Position numbers and translations under genes: made by a program. Shown here piece by piece: positions 1 through 6,258 of a DNA stretch of 13,150 nucleotides (position 1 is its first letter; each line of letters opens with the position of its first letter). The DNA comes from Desulfovibrio sp. Lineage in GTDB: Bacteria > Desulfobacterota > Desulfovibrionia > Desulfovibrionales > Desulfovibrionaceae. The notes beneath the pieces were generated by a model, which was given only the letters and a program-made list of their open reading frames with translations, was not told where the DNA came from and searched no databases. Where the stretch lies: contig JAAUYW010000125.1 in assembly GCA_014804915.1 (NCBI GenBank), forward strand, positions 1 through 13,150. The letters run 5' to 3'.

Positions 1-1102
1 CCTGCAGGCTTGGCAGCTGTTCGCGGCGATCAGCATTCAACCTGAAGAGCCTGCCCAGACGATCCGTCTTGCCAGTTCGTGAATTGACAAGCGTCTGGCC
101 TTCTGCGACTGTGCCAGAATAAAGGCGCACGAACGCGGTTTTGCGGCCGCCTTCCATGAGCACCTTGAACACCAGGCCAGCCGCTGGAGCCGCGGCGTCC
201 GGCCTGATTTCAACTTCACTGCCCCTGTCGTCAATGCCAATGGCTGGCGGCAGATCCAGGGGCGATGGCAAATACTGGCTTATGGCATCCAGCAGCGGCT
301 GCACGCCGCTATTGCGCAAGGCCGCGCCCGCCAGCACTGGCGTAATGGCGCGGCTGATGACAGCCCTGCGCAATGCCGCGTGAATCCAGTCAGCGGGAAC
401 GGCCTCTCCGGCCAGCCATTTTTCCATGATCTGGTCGTCAATCTCGGCAAGAGATTCCAGCAATTTTTCGCGCCAGGGGGCGGCGAGGCCGGTTTCAGCA
501 TCGGAAAGGGGAGAGCGGAGCACAGTCATGCCTTCGCTTGCTGCGTCAAACTGGATTTTTTCCATTGCTATCAGGTCAATCACGCCGTCATAATCCGGAC
601 CTGCGCCAAGCGGCATATTGATTGCGACCGGATTGGCGCCCAGCCGCTCGCGCATTGCCCCGAGCACAGCCTCAAAATTCGCGCCATCGCGATCCATCTT
701 GTTGACAAAGGCAAGTTTAGGCACCCTGAACTGCTCTGACTGGCGCCAGACTGTTTCGGACTGCGGCTCAACGCCTCCAACAGCGCAAAAGACGCAGACA
801 GCGCCATCCAGAACACGGAGGCAACGTTGCACTTCCATTGTGAAATCAACATGGCCAGGAGTATCCACGAGATTGATGCTATTGCCATTCCACTGGCAGG
901 TGGTGCAGGCAGAGGCGATGGTTATGCCGCGCTCCTGTTCTTCAGGCATAAAATCCATTGTGGCCGCGCCATCATGCACTTCGCCAAGCCTGTGGATTTT
1001 TTGGCAATAAAAAAGCATGCGCTCGGAAAGGGTGGTTTTGCCGGCATCAATATGCGCCATTATGCCAATATTGCGGATATCAGCTATATTCACATTTGCC
1101 AT
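1..1102 (-). CDS. fusA: Elongation factor G paralogue, N-terminal 367 codons (runs off left edge)
   Basis: Translational GTPase that drives ribosomal translocation (or a specialised relative). The gene is cut by the left window edge, so only the G domain and the start of domain II are present. The P-loop AHIDAGKTT lies at residues 16-24, the G3 motif DTPGH at 80-84 and the G4 motif NKMD at 134-137. EF-G signatures such as GEVHDGAATMD, ERGITI and GGVEPQSETVWRQ are intact, and YLPSPLD precedes domain II. The start ATG has GGAG five bases upstream in the 11-bp gap after the regulator gene, so it is probably co-transcribed and coupled. It is not next to rpsL, rpsG or tuf, and GKTTLSER replaces the usual GKTTTTER. 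I therefore infer a second EF-G copy rather than the str-operon one. It has extra cysteines forming CxxC pairs at 66/69 and 103/106. EF-G family is certain; paralogue status is inferred. Confidence 0.93.
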   Translation of the reverse strand, partial: MANVNIADIRNIGIMAHIDAGKTTLSERMLFYCQKIHRLGEVHDGAATMDFMPEEQERGITIASACTTCQWNGNSINLVDTPGHVDFTMEVQRCLRVLDGAVCVFCAVGGVEPQSETVWRQSEQFRVPKLAFVNKMDRDGANFEAVLGAMRERLGANPVAINMPLGAGPDYDGVIDLIAMEKIQFDAASEGMTVLRSPLSDAETGLAAPWREKLLESLAEIDDQIMEKWLAGEAVPADWIHAALRRAVISRAITPVLAGAALRNSGVQPLLDAISQYLPSPLDLPPAIGIDDRGSEVEIRPDAAAPAAGLVFKVLMEGGRKTAFVRLYSGTVAEGQTLVNSRTGKTDRLGRLFRLNADRREQLPSLQ

Positions 1103-1113
1103 TTTTTCTCCTG

Positions 1114-2475
1114 TCAGGCCGGATTGCGATTCGGCTTCACGCCATAGCGCCGCATTTTTTCATAAAGGGCCGAGCGGGAAATCCGCAAGACCCTGGCTGC
1201 GGCTGCGACATTTGCGCCGCAAAGATCCAGGGCATTGCGGATGGCATCGGCCTCGGCCTCGCGGGCTGCGCTTGCCAGCGGACTTGCGGCAGCGTTTGCC
1301 GGCTGTAAAATTCCCGCAGGAAAATCCGCGGGAAGAATTCTGTCGCCATTGCGCATTGCAGCGGCATGGACAACGGCATTGCGCAGCTGGCGGGCATTGC
1401 CGGGCCAGGCAGCGCGCAGCATCAGCTCGCATGTTTCAGGCGCAAATGCCACGTATTCAAGCCCCATGCCCTGCAGCACAGCGCAGGCTATAGGCATTAT
1501 ATCTTCCTTGCGCATTCGCAAGGGGGGCAAGTAAAGCACAAATGTGCTCAATCTGTAATAGAGGTCTTCTCGGAATGCGCCTGTGCGCAGCATGGATTCA
1601 AGCGGGCGGTTTGTGGCAGCGATCAGCCTGAAATCCACAGGCCGGGAATTAATCGCGCCCAGGCGGCTGACTACTCCAGAGTCAAGAGCTCTCAGGAGCT
1701 TGGCCTGGATTTCTGGCGCAAGCTCGCCAATTTCATCCAGAAACAGGGAGCCGCCGTCAGCCAGCTCGATCTGTCCGGGCTTGCCCTCTGGCCGGGCTCC
1801 GGAAAACGCGCCCTTTTCGTAGCCAAAAAGCTCCGCCTCAAACAATTCCGCAGGAATGGCGGCGCAATTAATGCAGATCAACGGGCCCCGGCCTGCCGGG
1901 CTTTCGGCATGGATGGCGTGCGCGAAGAGTTCCTTGCCAGTGCCAGTTTCGCCAAGAATTAGCACTGGTTCGCCAATCGCGCTATACCGCTTGGCCTGGG
2001 CTTTCAATTTTCTGATCGCTTCGCTCGCGCCCAGGATATTTTCGAACGTAAACAATGGCGGATGGCTGGCCAGGAAACGGCGTCTTTGCGAACCCTGTTT
2101 GCGGCTGCGCCTTTCAATGCGCGCCGACAGGTTTAGAAGCTCGGCAGGCTCCCTGAAAATCGCCTGCGAGATCATGCCCATCACCTGCCCGGTGCCATCC
2201 CTGGCCGGCAGCCGGTTGACAATTACCGGCTGGGCAAGCCCAAGCTGACACAGGTCGCCCATTTCCGGTTTGCCGCTTGCCATTACCTCATGAGCGCGGG
2301 AATGGGGTATGGCGATTGTGATTGGCAAGCCTATGAGCGCCTCCGGCTTGCGGCCCAGGAGATCGGCATAGGCGCGATTGACAAAACGGACTATGCCCTG
2401 CCTGTCGCAGTACAAAAGCCCCATTGCGAGACTGTCGAGAATCAGGCTCATATCAGGCAGGCTGGCATCAGGCAT
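1114..2475 (-). CDS. PAS-domain sigma-54-dependent transcriptional activator (453 aa)
   Basis: Enhancer-binding protein that would remodel RNA polymerase-sigma-54 in response to a signal sensed by its PAS domain. Residues about 5-110 form the PAS domain (LGRKPEALIGLP and IVNRLPARDGTG regions). The AAA+ domain carries Walker A GETGTGKE at 175-182, GAFSGA at 222-227 in place of the usual GAFTGA sigma-54-contact loop, and Walker B with DE at 247-248. Sensor I (ATNR), GAFREDLYYRL and a GNARQLRN segment follow. A Fis-type helix-turn-helix (AAAARVLRISRSALYEKMRR) closes the protein. The reading frame is open to 2643. I chose the ATG at 2475 because GGAG sits nine bases upstream, the PAS domain begins there, and it overlaps the amidohydrolase end by only 8 bp. 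There is no response-regulator receiver domain, so control is probably by ligand or redox through PAS. The target genes are unknown; the adjacent deaminase and EF-G genes are possible. Confidence 0.93.
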   Translation of the reverse strand: MPDASLPDMSLILDSLAMGLLYCDRQGIVRFVNRAYADLLGRKPEALIGLPITIAIPHSRAHEVMASGKPEMGDLCQLGLAQPVIVNRLPARDGTGQVMGMISQAIFREPAELLNLSARIERRSRKQGSQRRRFLASHPPLFTFENILGASEAIRKLKAQAKRYSAIGEPVLILGETGTGKELFAHAIHAESPAGRGPLICINCAAIPAELFEAELFGYEKGAFSGARPEGKPGQIELADGGSLFLDEIGELAPEIQAKLLRALDSGVVSRLGAINSRPVDFRLIAATNRPLESMLRTGAFREDLYYRLSTFVLYLPPLRMRKEDIMPIACAVLQGMGLEYVAFAPETCELMLRAAWPGNARQLRNAVVHAAAMRNGDRILPADFPAGILQPANAAASPLASAAREAEADAIRNALDLCGANVAAAARVLRISRSALYEKMRRYGVKPNRNPA

Positions 2476-3658
2476 TGCTGTCTTCTCCCAGGGCCCAGAC
2501 GCTGAAACGGGCCTTTTTGCCGGCAGCCAGGGTTTCGGTTTCAAGGCCCAGGGCGGCGCGCCCATTTGGAATTGCCATGCGTAAAAGCGCAGGCAGGGGT
2601 AATCCGAATTCGGTTTGTAAAAACCGCGCCTCGTTGCGCACATCCAGATCTTCGCAGGAAGTCAGTCCATCCGTGCCCAGGCAGAGCAGAATGCCGGCGT
2701 CGGCAAGCTTTTGCGCAGGCGCAAGGCCCACAGCGAGATTTCGGTTGGAGCGCGGACAAAGGCAAATCGCGGCGCCTGTAGCTGCAAACTTCATGATTTC
2801 CGAATCTTCCAGTTGAACGCAATGCACTGCAAGCGTGCCTTTTTTAAGCAGGCCGTGCCTTAGCGCCAGGCGCACGGGGCCCAGTCCCGGCGGCTGCCAG
2901 TTATCAGGCAATACGTTGCCTCGATAAAGCTCTGCAAGCGGCCCGGCGCCAGAGACCAGCATTTCAGTTTCTTCTGGCGATTCTGCCAGATGAAAGGTGA
3001 AAATCCTGCCCATGGACTCGCACCAGGCCTGGGCAATCCGCATTTGTGCGACCGAGGTTGAATAAAGCGCGTGGCCGCATGGCGCGCAACGCAGGGCAAG
3101 GCCCGGATTTGCGGAGATGGCCTGCCTACAGCGTCCTGGCCAGGGCGAAGCCGCATCTTCCGTAAAGCCAAGCCACTCGCAAAAACTGGTCAGTGGCAAA
3201 TCCTGGGCGGCGGCCGCCTCAAGAGCGCCGGGAATGGAGCCCCCCACATCACCGGCATGGCCAGTGCCACACGCTTGCAGGCATGCCACCGCATCAGCAA
3301 GCGCGGCCCTTTCCCGTGATCCAAATCCGGACCTGATTACCGGAAACAGGCGCGGCAGCATCGATTTGAGCCATTCCGTAAAACCGAGACCCCAGACTGT
3401 GCCTTCAAGCCAGGAGAGTTGCAAATGGGTATGGGCATTGACAAGCGGCGGGCAGATCATGGCATCGCCAAAATCGGTCAGCTCGTAATCTGGGGGAACG
3501 GCCAAATTTGCGCCGATCGCAACGATTAAGTCATTATCGGCGAGGATTACGCCATTTTCCAGGGCTCTTACAGGCTCATACAGGGCCGCCCCGCGGGCTG
3601 GCTCCAGAATGGGAACGAGCAAGCGGGATTTCCAGGCTTGTTTGCGGCTGGCAGGCAT
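2468..3658 (-). CDS. COG0402-type amidohydrolase / nucleoside-type deaminase (396 aa), possible aminofutalosine deaminase
   Basis: Metal-dependent hydrolase of the TRZ/ATZ-cytosine deaminase group. Visible metal and catalytic residues are HTH at 76-78 (in PPLVNAHTHLQLSW), a HALYS motif at 196-200, H223 in FHLAESPEE, H279 in LAVHC and D330 in LGTDGLTS. CPRSNRNL at 301-308 fits the substrate-side loop of this family. Deamination of an adenine-containing nucleoside is likely. The SPEE and CPRSN features recall aminofutalosine deaminases of the futalosine menaquinone pathway, but no other menaquinone gene lies in the window, so this is only a candidate role. SAH/MTA deaminase is the main alternative. 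The start ATG at 3658 has no Shine-Dalgarno and lies under 20 bp from the T-tract of the preceding terminator. An in-frame TTG at 3622, nine bases after GGA, is an alternative start. The last 8 bp overlap the downstream sigma-54 activator. Confidence 0.87.
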   Translation of the reverse strand: MPASRKQAWKSRLLVPILEPARGAALYEPVRALENGVILADNDLIVAIGANLAVPPDYELTDFGDAMICPPLVNAHTHLQLSWLEGTVWGLGFTEWLKSMLPRLFPVIRSGFGSRERAALADAVACLQACGTGHAGDVGGSIPGALEAAAAQDLPLTSFCEWLGFTEDAASPWPGRCRQAISANPGLALRCAPCGHALYSTSVAQMRIAQAWCESMGRIFTFHLAESPEETEMLVSGAGPLAELYRGNVLPDNWQPPGLGPVRLALRHGLLKKGTLAVHCVQLEDSEIMKFAATGAAICLCPRSNRNLAVGLAPAQKLADAGILLCLGTDGLTSCEDLDVRNEARFLQTEFGLPLPALLRMAIPNGRAALGLETETLAAGKKARFSVWALGEDSNA

Positions 3659-3664
3659 TGGCCA

Positions 3665-3693
3665 ATTATCGGCTTAAAATAAAAAAGCCGCAA
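3665..3693 (-). promoter_or_regulatory. Candidate sigma-70 promoter for the amidohydrolase, overlapping a terminator
   Basis: On the minus strand TTGCGG (3693-3688) and GATAAT (3670-3665) are separated by exactly 17 bp. The -10 element matches consensus at 5 of 6 positions, the -35 only at 3 of 6. The -35 lies within the 3' arm of the terminator hairpin. The predicted start of transcription falls at or within a few bases of the amidohydrolase ATG (3658), which would give a leaderless mRNA and would explain the missing Shine-Dalgarno. This is inference from spacing. Confidence 0.35.
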
Positions 3694-3707
3694 GGAATCC
3701 CTGCGGC
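3676..3707 (-). terminator. Rho-independent terminator of the small secreted-protein gene
   Basis: Reading leftward, 3707-3687 forms a hairpin of nine base pairs (GCCGCAGGG paired with CCTTGCGGC, including one G-U) around a three-base ATT loop. It is followed directly by TTTTTTATTTT. It lies 22 bp after the stop codon of the secreted-protein gene, so that gene is probably monocistronic with its own promoter near 4190. Confidence 0.9.
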
Positions 3708-3729
3708 CAAAATGGAAAACCGAAGTCAG

Positions 3730-4131
3730 CTATTGCTGGCGGGTAAAGACCATGTTGCCCTTGAAAGCCTGGCAGGCCGGATCAAGATTCTGGAAAGGAA
3801 GCGCGTCGTCCGCCAGCTTCACAGTCTTGTCTTCAGGCCAGAGTGAGAAATTGGGGAAAGTCTGGGAATCCACTGCCAGAATGGTATTGGGGTGATATAC
3901 ATCGCCATTTTTGCCTTCGGCTGTCACTGTGTTGGTGGTAGCCTGAATCTGGACATTGCATTTGCCGGATTTATCCATGATGGCGACGTTGAAGTTGTTT
4001 TCGCCCTGGCCCTGGCTCACCACGAGAGTGCCGGCATCATTGGCATAATTGCCTACAACCGCATTCTGGGCATTGGCGACGGTAATATTGGCCATGAAAA
4101 CCAGAGCCGCAAGAATTAAAAGCTTCTTCAT
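3730..4131 (-). CDS. Small secreted protein of unknown function (133 aa)
   Basis: I do not recognise this family. The N-terminus is a clear Sec signal peptide (MKK, then a hydrophobic stretch, then ITVANA) with likely cleavage after residue 21, giving a mature protein of about 112 residues for the periplasm or outside. The mature part looks beta-rich, with alternating polar and hydrophobic residues. It has just two cysteines, at 58 and 120, which could form one disulfide. There is no lipobox and no membrane segment after the signal. The frame is open to 4161, but I chose the ATG at 4131 because the signal peptide starts there and GGAG lies seven bases upstream. It has its own sigma-70-like promoter and a strong terminator, so it is expressed alone. 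A lysozyme-inhibitor-like fold was considered but no diagnostic motif is visible. Confidence 0.85.
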   Translation of the reverse strand: MKKLLILAALVFMANITVANAQNAVVGNYANDAGTLVVSQGQGENNFNVAIMDKSGKCNVQIQATTNTVTAEGKNGDVYHPNTILAVDSQTFPNFSLWPEDKTVKLADDALPFQNLDPACQAFKGNMVFTRQQ

Positions 4132-4170
4132 CCTGAATCTCCATATTGGTTCATCTGGCATGATTGCCGC

Positions 4171-4213
4171 AAAAAATATAAATGCGCCAGGGCGGCCTGT
4201 AAAGTAGGCGCAT
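4171..4213 (-). terminator. Terminator-like hairpin after the hydroxyacid dehydrogenase gene
   Basis: Reading leftward, ATGCGCC (4213-4207) and GGCGCAT (4188-4182) are perfect seven-base inverted arms around an 18-base loop, followed by TTATATTTTTT. It starts 20 bp after the dehydrogenase stop codon. The loop is longer than usual, so efficiency is uncertain. The same bases hold the promoter of the next gene. Confidence 0.5.
4175..4203 (-). promoter_or_regulatory. Sigma-70 promoter for the small secreted-protein gene
   Basis: On the minus strand TTTACA (4203-4198) and TATATT (4180-4175) are separated by 17 bp; each matches consensus at 5 of 6 positions. Transcription would start near 4168, giving a 5' leader of roughly 37 bases before the ATG at 4131. 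The -35 lies in the loop of the preceding hairpin and the -10 in its T-rich tail. Confidence 0.7.
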
Positions 4214-4232
4214 GGGCAAAAGTCGAAATATT

Positions 4233-5210
4233 TTATTCGTGCCTGTTCGCTGGCTGGAGCGGGGTAATCACATTCACAGGGCTGCCTTTCTGCCAGGTCG
4301 CTATATTTGCCGCCATTATATCCACTATGTTCTGTCTGGCATGCAGGGTCGCCCAGGCCATGTGCGGGGTTATCAATGTATTTGGCGTCCGGAACAATGG
4401 GCTGGAAGCATCCGGAGGCTCAATGGCCATGACATCCGTGCCCAGGCCGCCCAGCTGGCCGGATTCCAGCGCCCTGGCTACAGCTTGCTCGTCAACCAGG
4501 CCGCCTCTTGCCGTATTGATCAATAGCGCGCCTTTTTTCATTTTTCCAAGGGTTTCAGCATTAATCATGTTTTCCGTTTGTGGCGTAACCGGACAATGCA
4601 GGGAAATCACGTCCGAAGCGCCAAGGAGCTGGTCCAGGCTTGCGAACTCGAAAGGGTAATCCGCCTTGCCGCGGCCGCTGCGCGACCAGGCCAGGATTTT
4701 CATGCCGAGCGCATGCCCATAGGAACCCATTGTTTTGCCAATGGCGCCAAAGCCAGCCAGGCCCAGGGTAAGTCCGGTCAGACAAAGCGGCGGCTTAAGC
4801 CAGTAGCACCAGCCACGTTTTTGCCATTCTCCAGACTTGACGCTCTGGCTGTGCAGGGCGGTATGGCGCGCAAGCTCAAGCAGCAGGGCCAGGGCATGCT
4901 GGGCGACATCCTGAACGCCATAGCCAGGCACGTTCACAGCCACGAGACCCGCGCTGGCGAGGGCTTCCAGATCCAGAATATTCGCGCCAGTGGCAAGCAC
5001 GCCGACAAGGCGGCATTTTTTCAGATGCGCAAGCTCTGCGGCGCGAACCGGAACCTTGTTTGTCAGGATTATCTCCGCATCTCCGACCCGATCCGCAAAA
5101 TTCCCGCTGCTGGTTGAATCAAATTTGACAAGCTCGCCCAGACTTTCAATTTTTTTCCAGTCCACATCTCCGCAATCAAGTGGATAGCTATCCAGAACCA
5201 CTATTTTCAT
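4233..5210 (-). CDS. hprA: D-2-hydroxyacid dehydrogenase, glycerate dehydrogenase/hydroxypyruvate reductase type (325 aa)
   Basis: NAD(P)H-dependent cytosolic oxidoreductase interconverting a 2-keto acid and its D-2-hydroxy acid, most likely hydroxypyruvate and D-glycerate. The Rossmann motif GxGxxG is GFGAIG at 153-158. The catalytic triad is visible as R235 (NTARGG), E264 (AIEPP) and H283 (TPHMAWAT). The length of about 320 residues, without an ACT or regulatory domain, fits the HprA group and argues against SerA-type phosphoglycerate dehydrogenase. The EPP and HMAWAT signatures also favour glycerate dehydrogenase. The ATG at 5210 has AGGGA about seven bases upstream. A terminator-like hairpin follows the stop, and the DUF4198-like gene is divergent, so it seems to be transcribed alone. 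No convincing promoter was found upstream. Exact substrate is inferred; other 2-keto acids are possible. Confidence 0.88.
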   Translation of the reverse strand: MKIVVLDSYPLDCGDVDWKKIESLGELVKFDSTSSGNFADRVGDAEIILTNKVPVRAAELAHLKKCRLVGVLATGANILDLEALASAGLVAVNVPGYGVQDVAQHALALLLELARHTALHSQSVKSGEWQKRGWCYWLKPPLCLTGLTLGLAGFGAIGKTMGSYGHALGMKILAWSRSGRGKADYPFEFASLDQLLGASDVISLHCPVTPQTENMINAETLGKMKKGALLINTARGGLVDEQAVARALESGQLGGLGTDVMAIEPPDASSPLFRTPNTLITPHMAWATLHARQNIVDIMAANIATWQKGSPVNVITPLQPANRHE

Positions 5211-5266
5211 GATTTTTCCCTGCCTTTCTCCTGGCGCAGAATTCCTGGGCGGAGCACGGGCGCCGC

Positions 5267-5295
5267 TTTACAATAACCTCGAACGGGCGGATAAT
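5267..5295 (+). promoter_or_regulatory. Sigma-70 promoter for the DUF4198-like gene
   Basis: TTTACA (5267-5272) and GATAAT (5290-5295) are separated by 17 bp, each matching consensus at 5 of 6 positions. Transcription would start near 5302, giving a leader of about 28 bases that contains GGAGG six bases before the ATG at 5330. Confidence 0.7.
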
Positions 5296-5329
5296 CAGCC
5301 TCTCAATCATCACTTACTGGAGGCGCGCC

Positions 5330-6151
5330 ATGCTAAAAAAAGGCATGGACGTTTTATTGGTGCTAATTGCGCTGTTATTGCCTGCGGGCCTGGCAGATGC
5401 CGCGCCTGTTACAGCCCTGATTCCCAGCCAGCCTGGCCTTGATCAGGACAGCAGGCCCCAAAACGAAGTCGATGTGCTGATCTGCCTGCTGAACCCGTTC
5501 ACAAACACCGGCATTGATATGGACATGCCGCAGTTTTTCGCTGTTCTTTATTATCCCGAGAATTTTGACGAAGCAACCATGCAGCCGGAAATGCGGCCGC
5601 TTCTGGGCGATGTGGAAGAAATCCGCTATCTGGACAAAAAGGCCTGGGGGGCAAATGTCGCCATTGACAAGCCCGGGCTTTACCAGTTTGTCCTTGAAGC
5701 AAGACCCTGGTTTGACGCAGGGCGCGATATCTATCTGCATCAGCAGGTGAAAGTGGCTATGCCGGCGTATGGCGGCCACAAGGGCTGGGGAACCTCATTT
5801 GGCCAGTCCTTTGAAATTTTGCCGCTGACACGGCCATTTGGACTGACAGCGCCAGCGCTCTTTTCAGCCCAGATCCTGATTGACGGCAAGGAGCTTGCAA
5901 ACCTGCCTGTCAGCATGGGCCGCATCCACCAGACACCCAGGCCAGCCCTGTCGCCTTTTCATGAAGCGCTGGCTGCGCGCACAGACAGTCGCGGGCAATT
6001 TTCCTTTGTCCTGAATGAGCCTGGCTGGTGGTATTGTGAGGCATCAATACCAGGCGCGCCGCTGAAGGGCCCTGACGGCAAAATGCGCGATCTCGAGCGC
6101 TCGACCATTTTCTGGCTTTTTGTTGACGCGCCCGTAAAAGCGAAAAAGTGA
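5330..6151 (+). CDS. Secreted DUF4198-like protein (273 aa)
   Basis: Predicted periplasmic protein. Residues 1-24 form a Sec signal peptide (MLKKGMDV, hydrophobic core, LADA) cleaved before APVT. The mature protein appears to have two beta-rich halves. The second half carries the pattern GKELANLPVSM, then ARTDSRGQFSFVLNEPGWWYCEA, which is typical of the DUF4198/NikK-like family: an added-sugar-like Ig fold with a Gly-Trp-Trp near the end. Members of this family are often found beside nickel or cobalt ECF transporters, but no transporter gene is present here, so a metal role is only a family-based guess. GGAGG six bases before the ATG and a good sigma-70 promoter support this start. It is divergent from the hydroxyacid dehydrogenase gene and convergent with the sugar phosphotransferase gene, so it is probably monocistronic. 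Confidence 0.82.
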   Translation: MLKKGMDVLLVLIALLLPAGLADAAPVTALIPSQPGLDQDSRPQNEVDVLICLLNPFTNTGIDMDMPQFFAVLYYPENFDEATMQPEMRPLLGDVEEIRYLDKKAWGANVAIDKPGLYQFVLEARPWFDAGRDIYLHQQVKVAMPAYGGHKGWGTSFGQSFEILPLTRPFGLTAPALFSAQILIDGKELANLPVSMGRIHQTPRPALSPFHEALAARTDSRGQFSFVLNEPGWWYCEASIPGAPLKGPDGKMRDLERSTIFWLFVDAPVKAKK

Positions 6152-6153
6152 TC

Positions 6154-6180
6154 CTGCGCATTTCCGGACTGCGCCAGTTT
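6154..6180 (+). terminator. Weak candidate terminator after the DUF4198-like gene
   Basis: CTGCGCA (6154-6160) can pair with TGCGC-AG (6170-6177, one bulged C) around a nine-base loop, followed only by TTT. It lies directly after the stop codon. The short T run makes this a weak call. The rest of the 107-bp convergent gap (6152-6258) shows nothing else clear. Confidence 0.25.
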
Positions 6181-6258
6181 ACAAGCGTAATGCCATGGTC
6201 AGACGCAGCAGTAAAAAATCAAAGGCATGGCGACTGCTACAATAATATCACAGCCTGT

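Noticed and set aside
2476..2643. 56-codon upstream extension of the sigma-54 activator
   Set aside because: It would overlap the amidohydrolase by 176 bp, carries no domain, and the ATG at 2475 has a good ribosome-binding site and starts the PAS domain.
5211..5329. Promoter for the hydroxyacid dehydrogenase on the minus strand
   Set aside because: TTGAGA and TATTGT are present but not at workable spacing; no pair reaches a reasonable match.
6200..6250. Inverted repeat GCAGCAGT/ACTGCTAC as a terminator for the sugar phosphotransferase gene
   Set aside because: One mismatch, a loop over 20 bases, and the T-run falls in the loop rather than after the stem.
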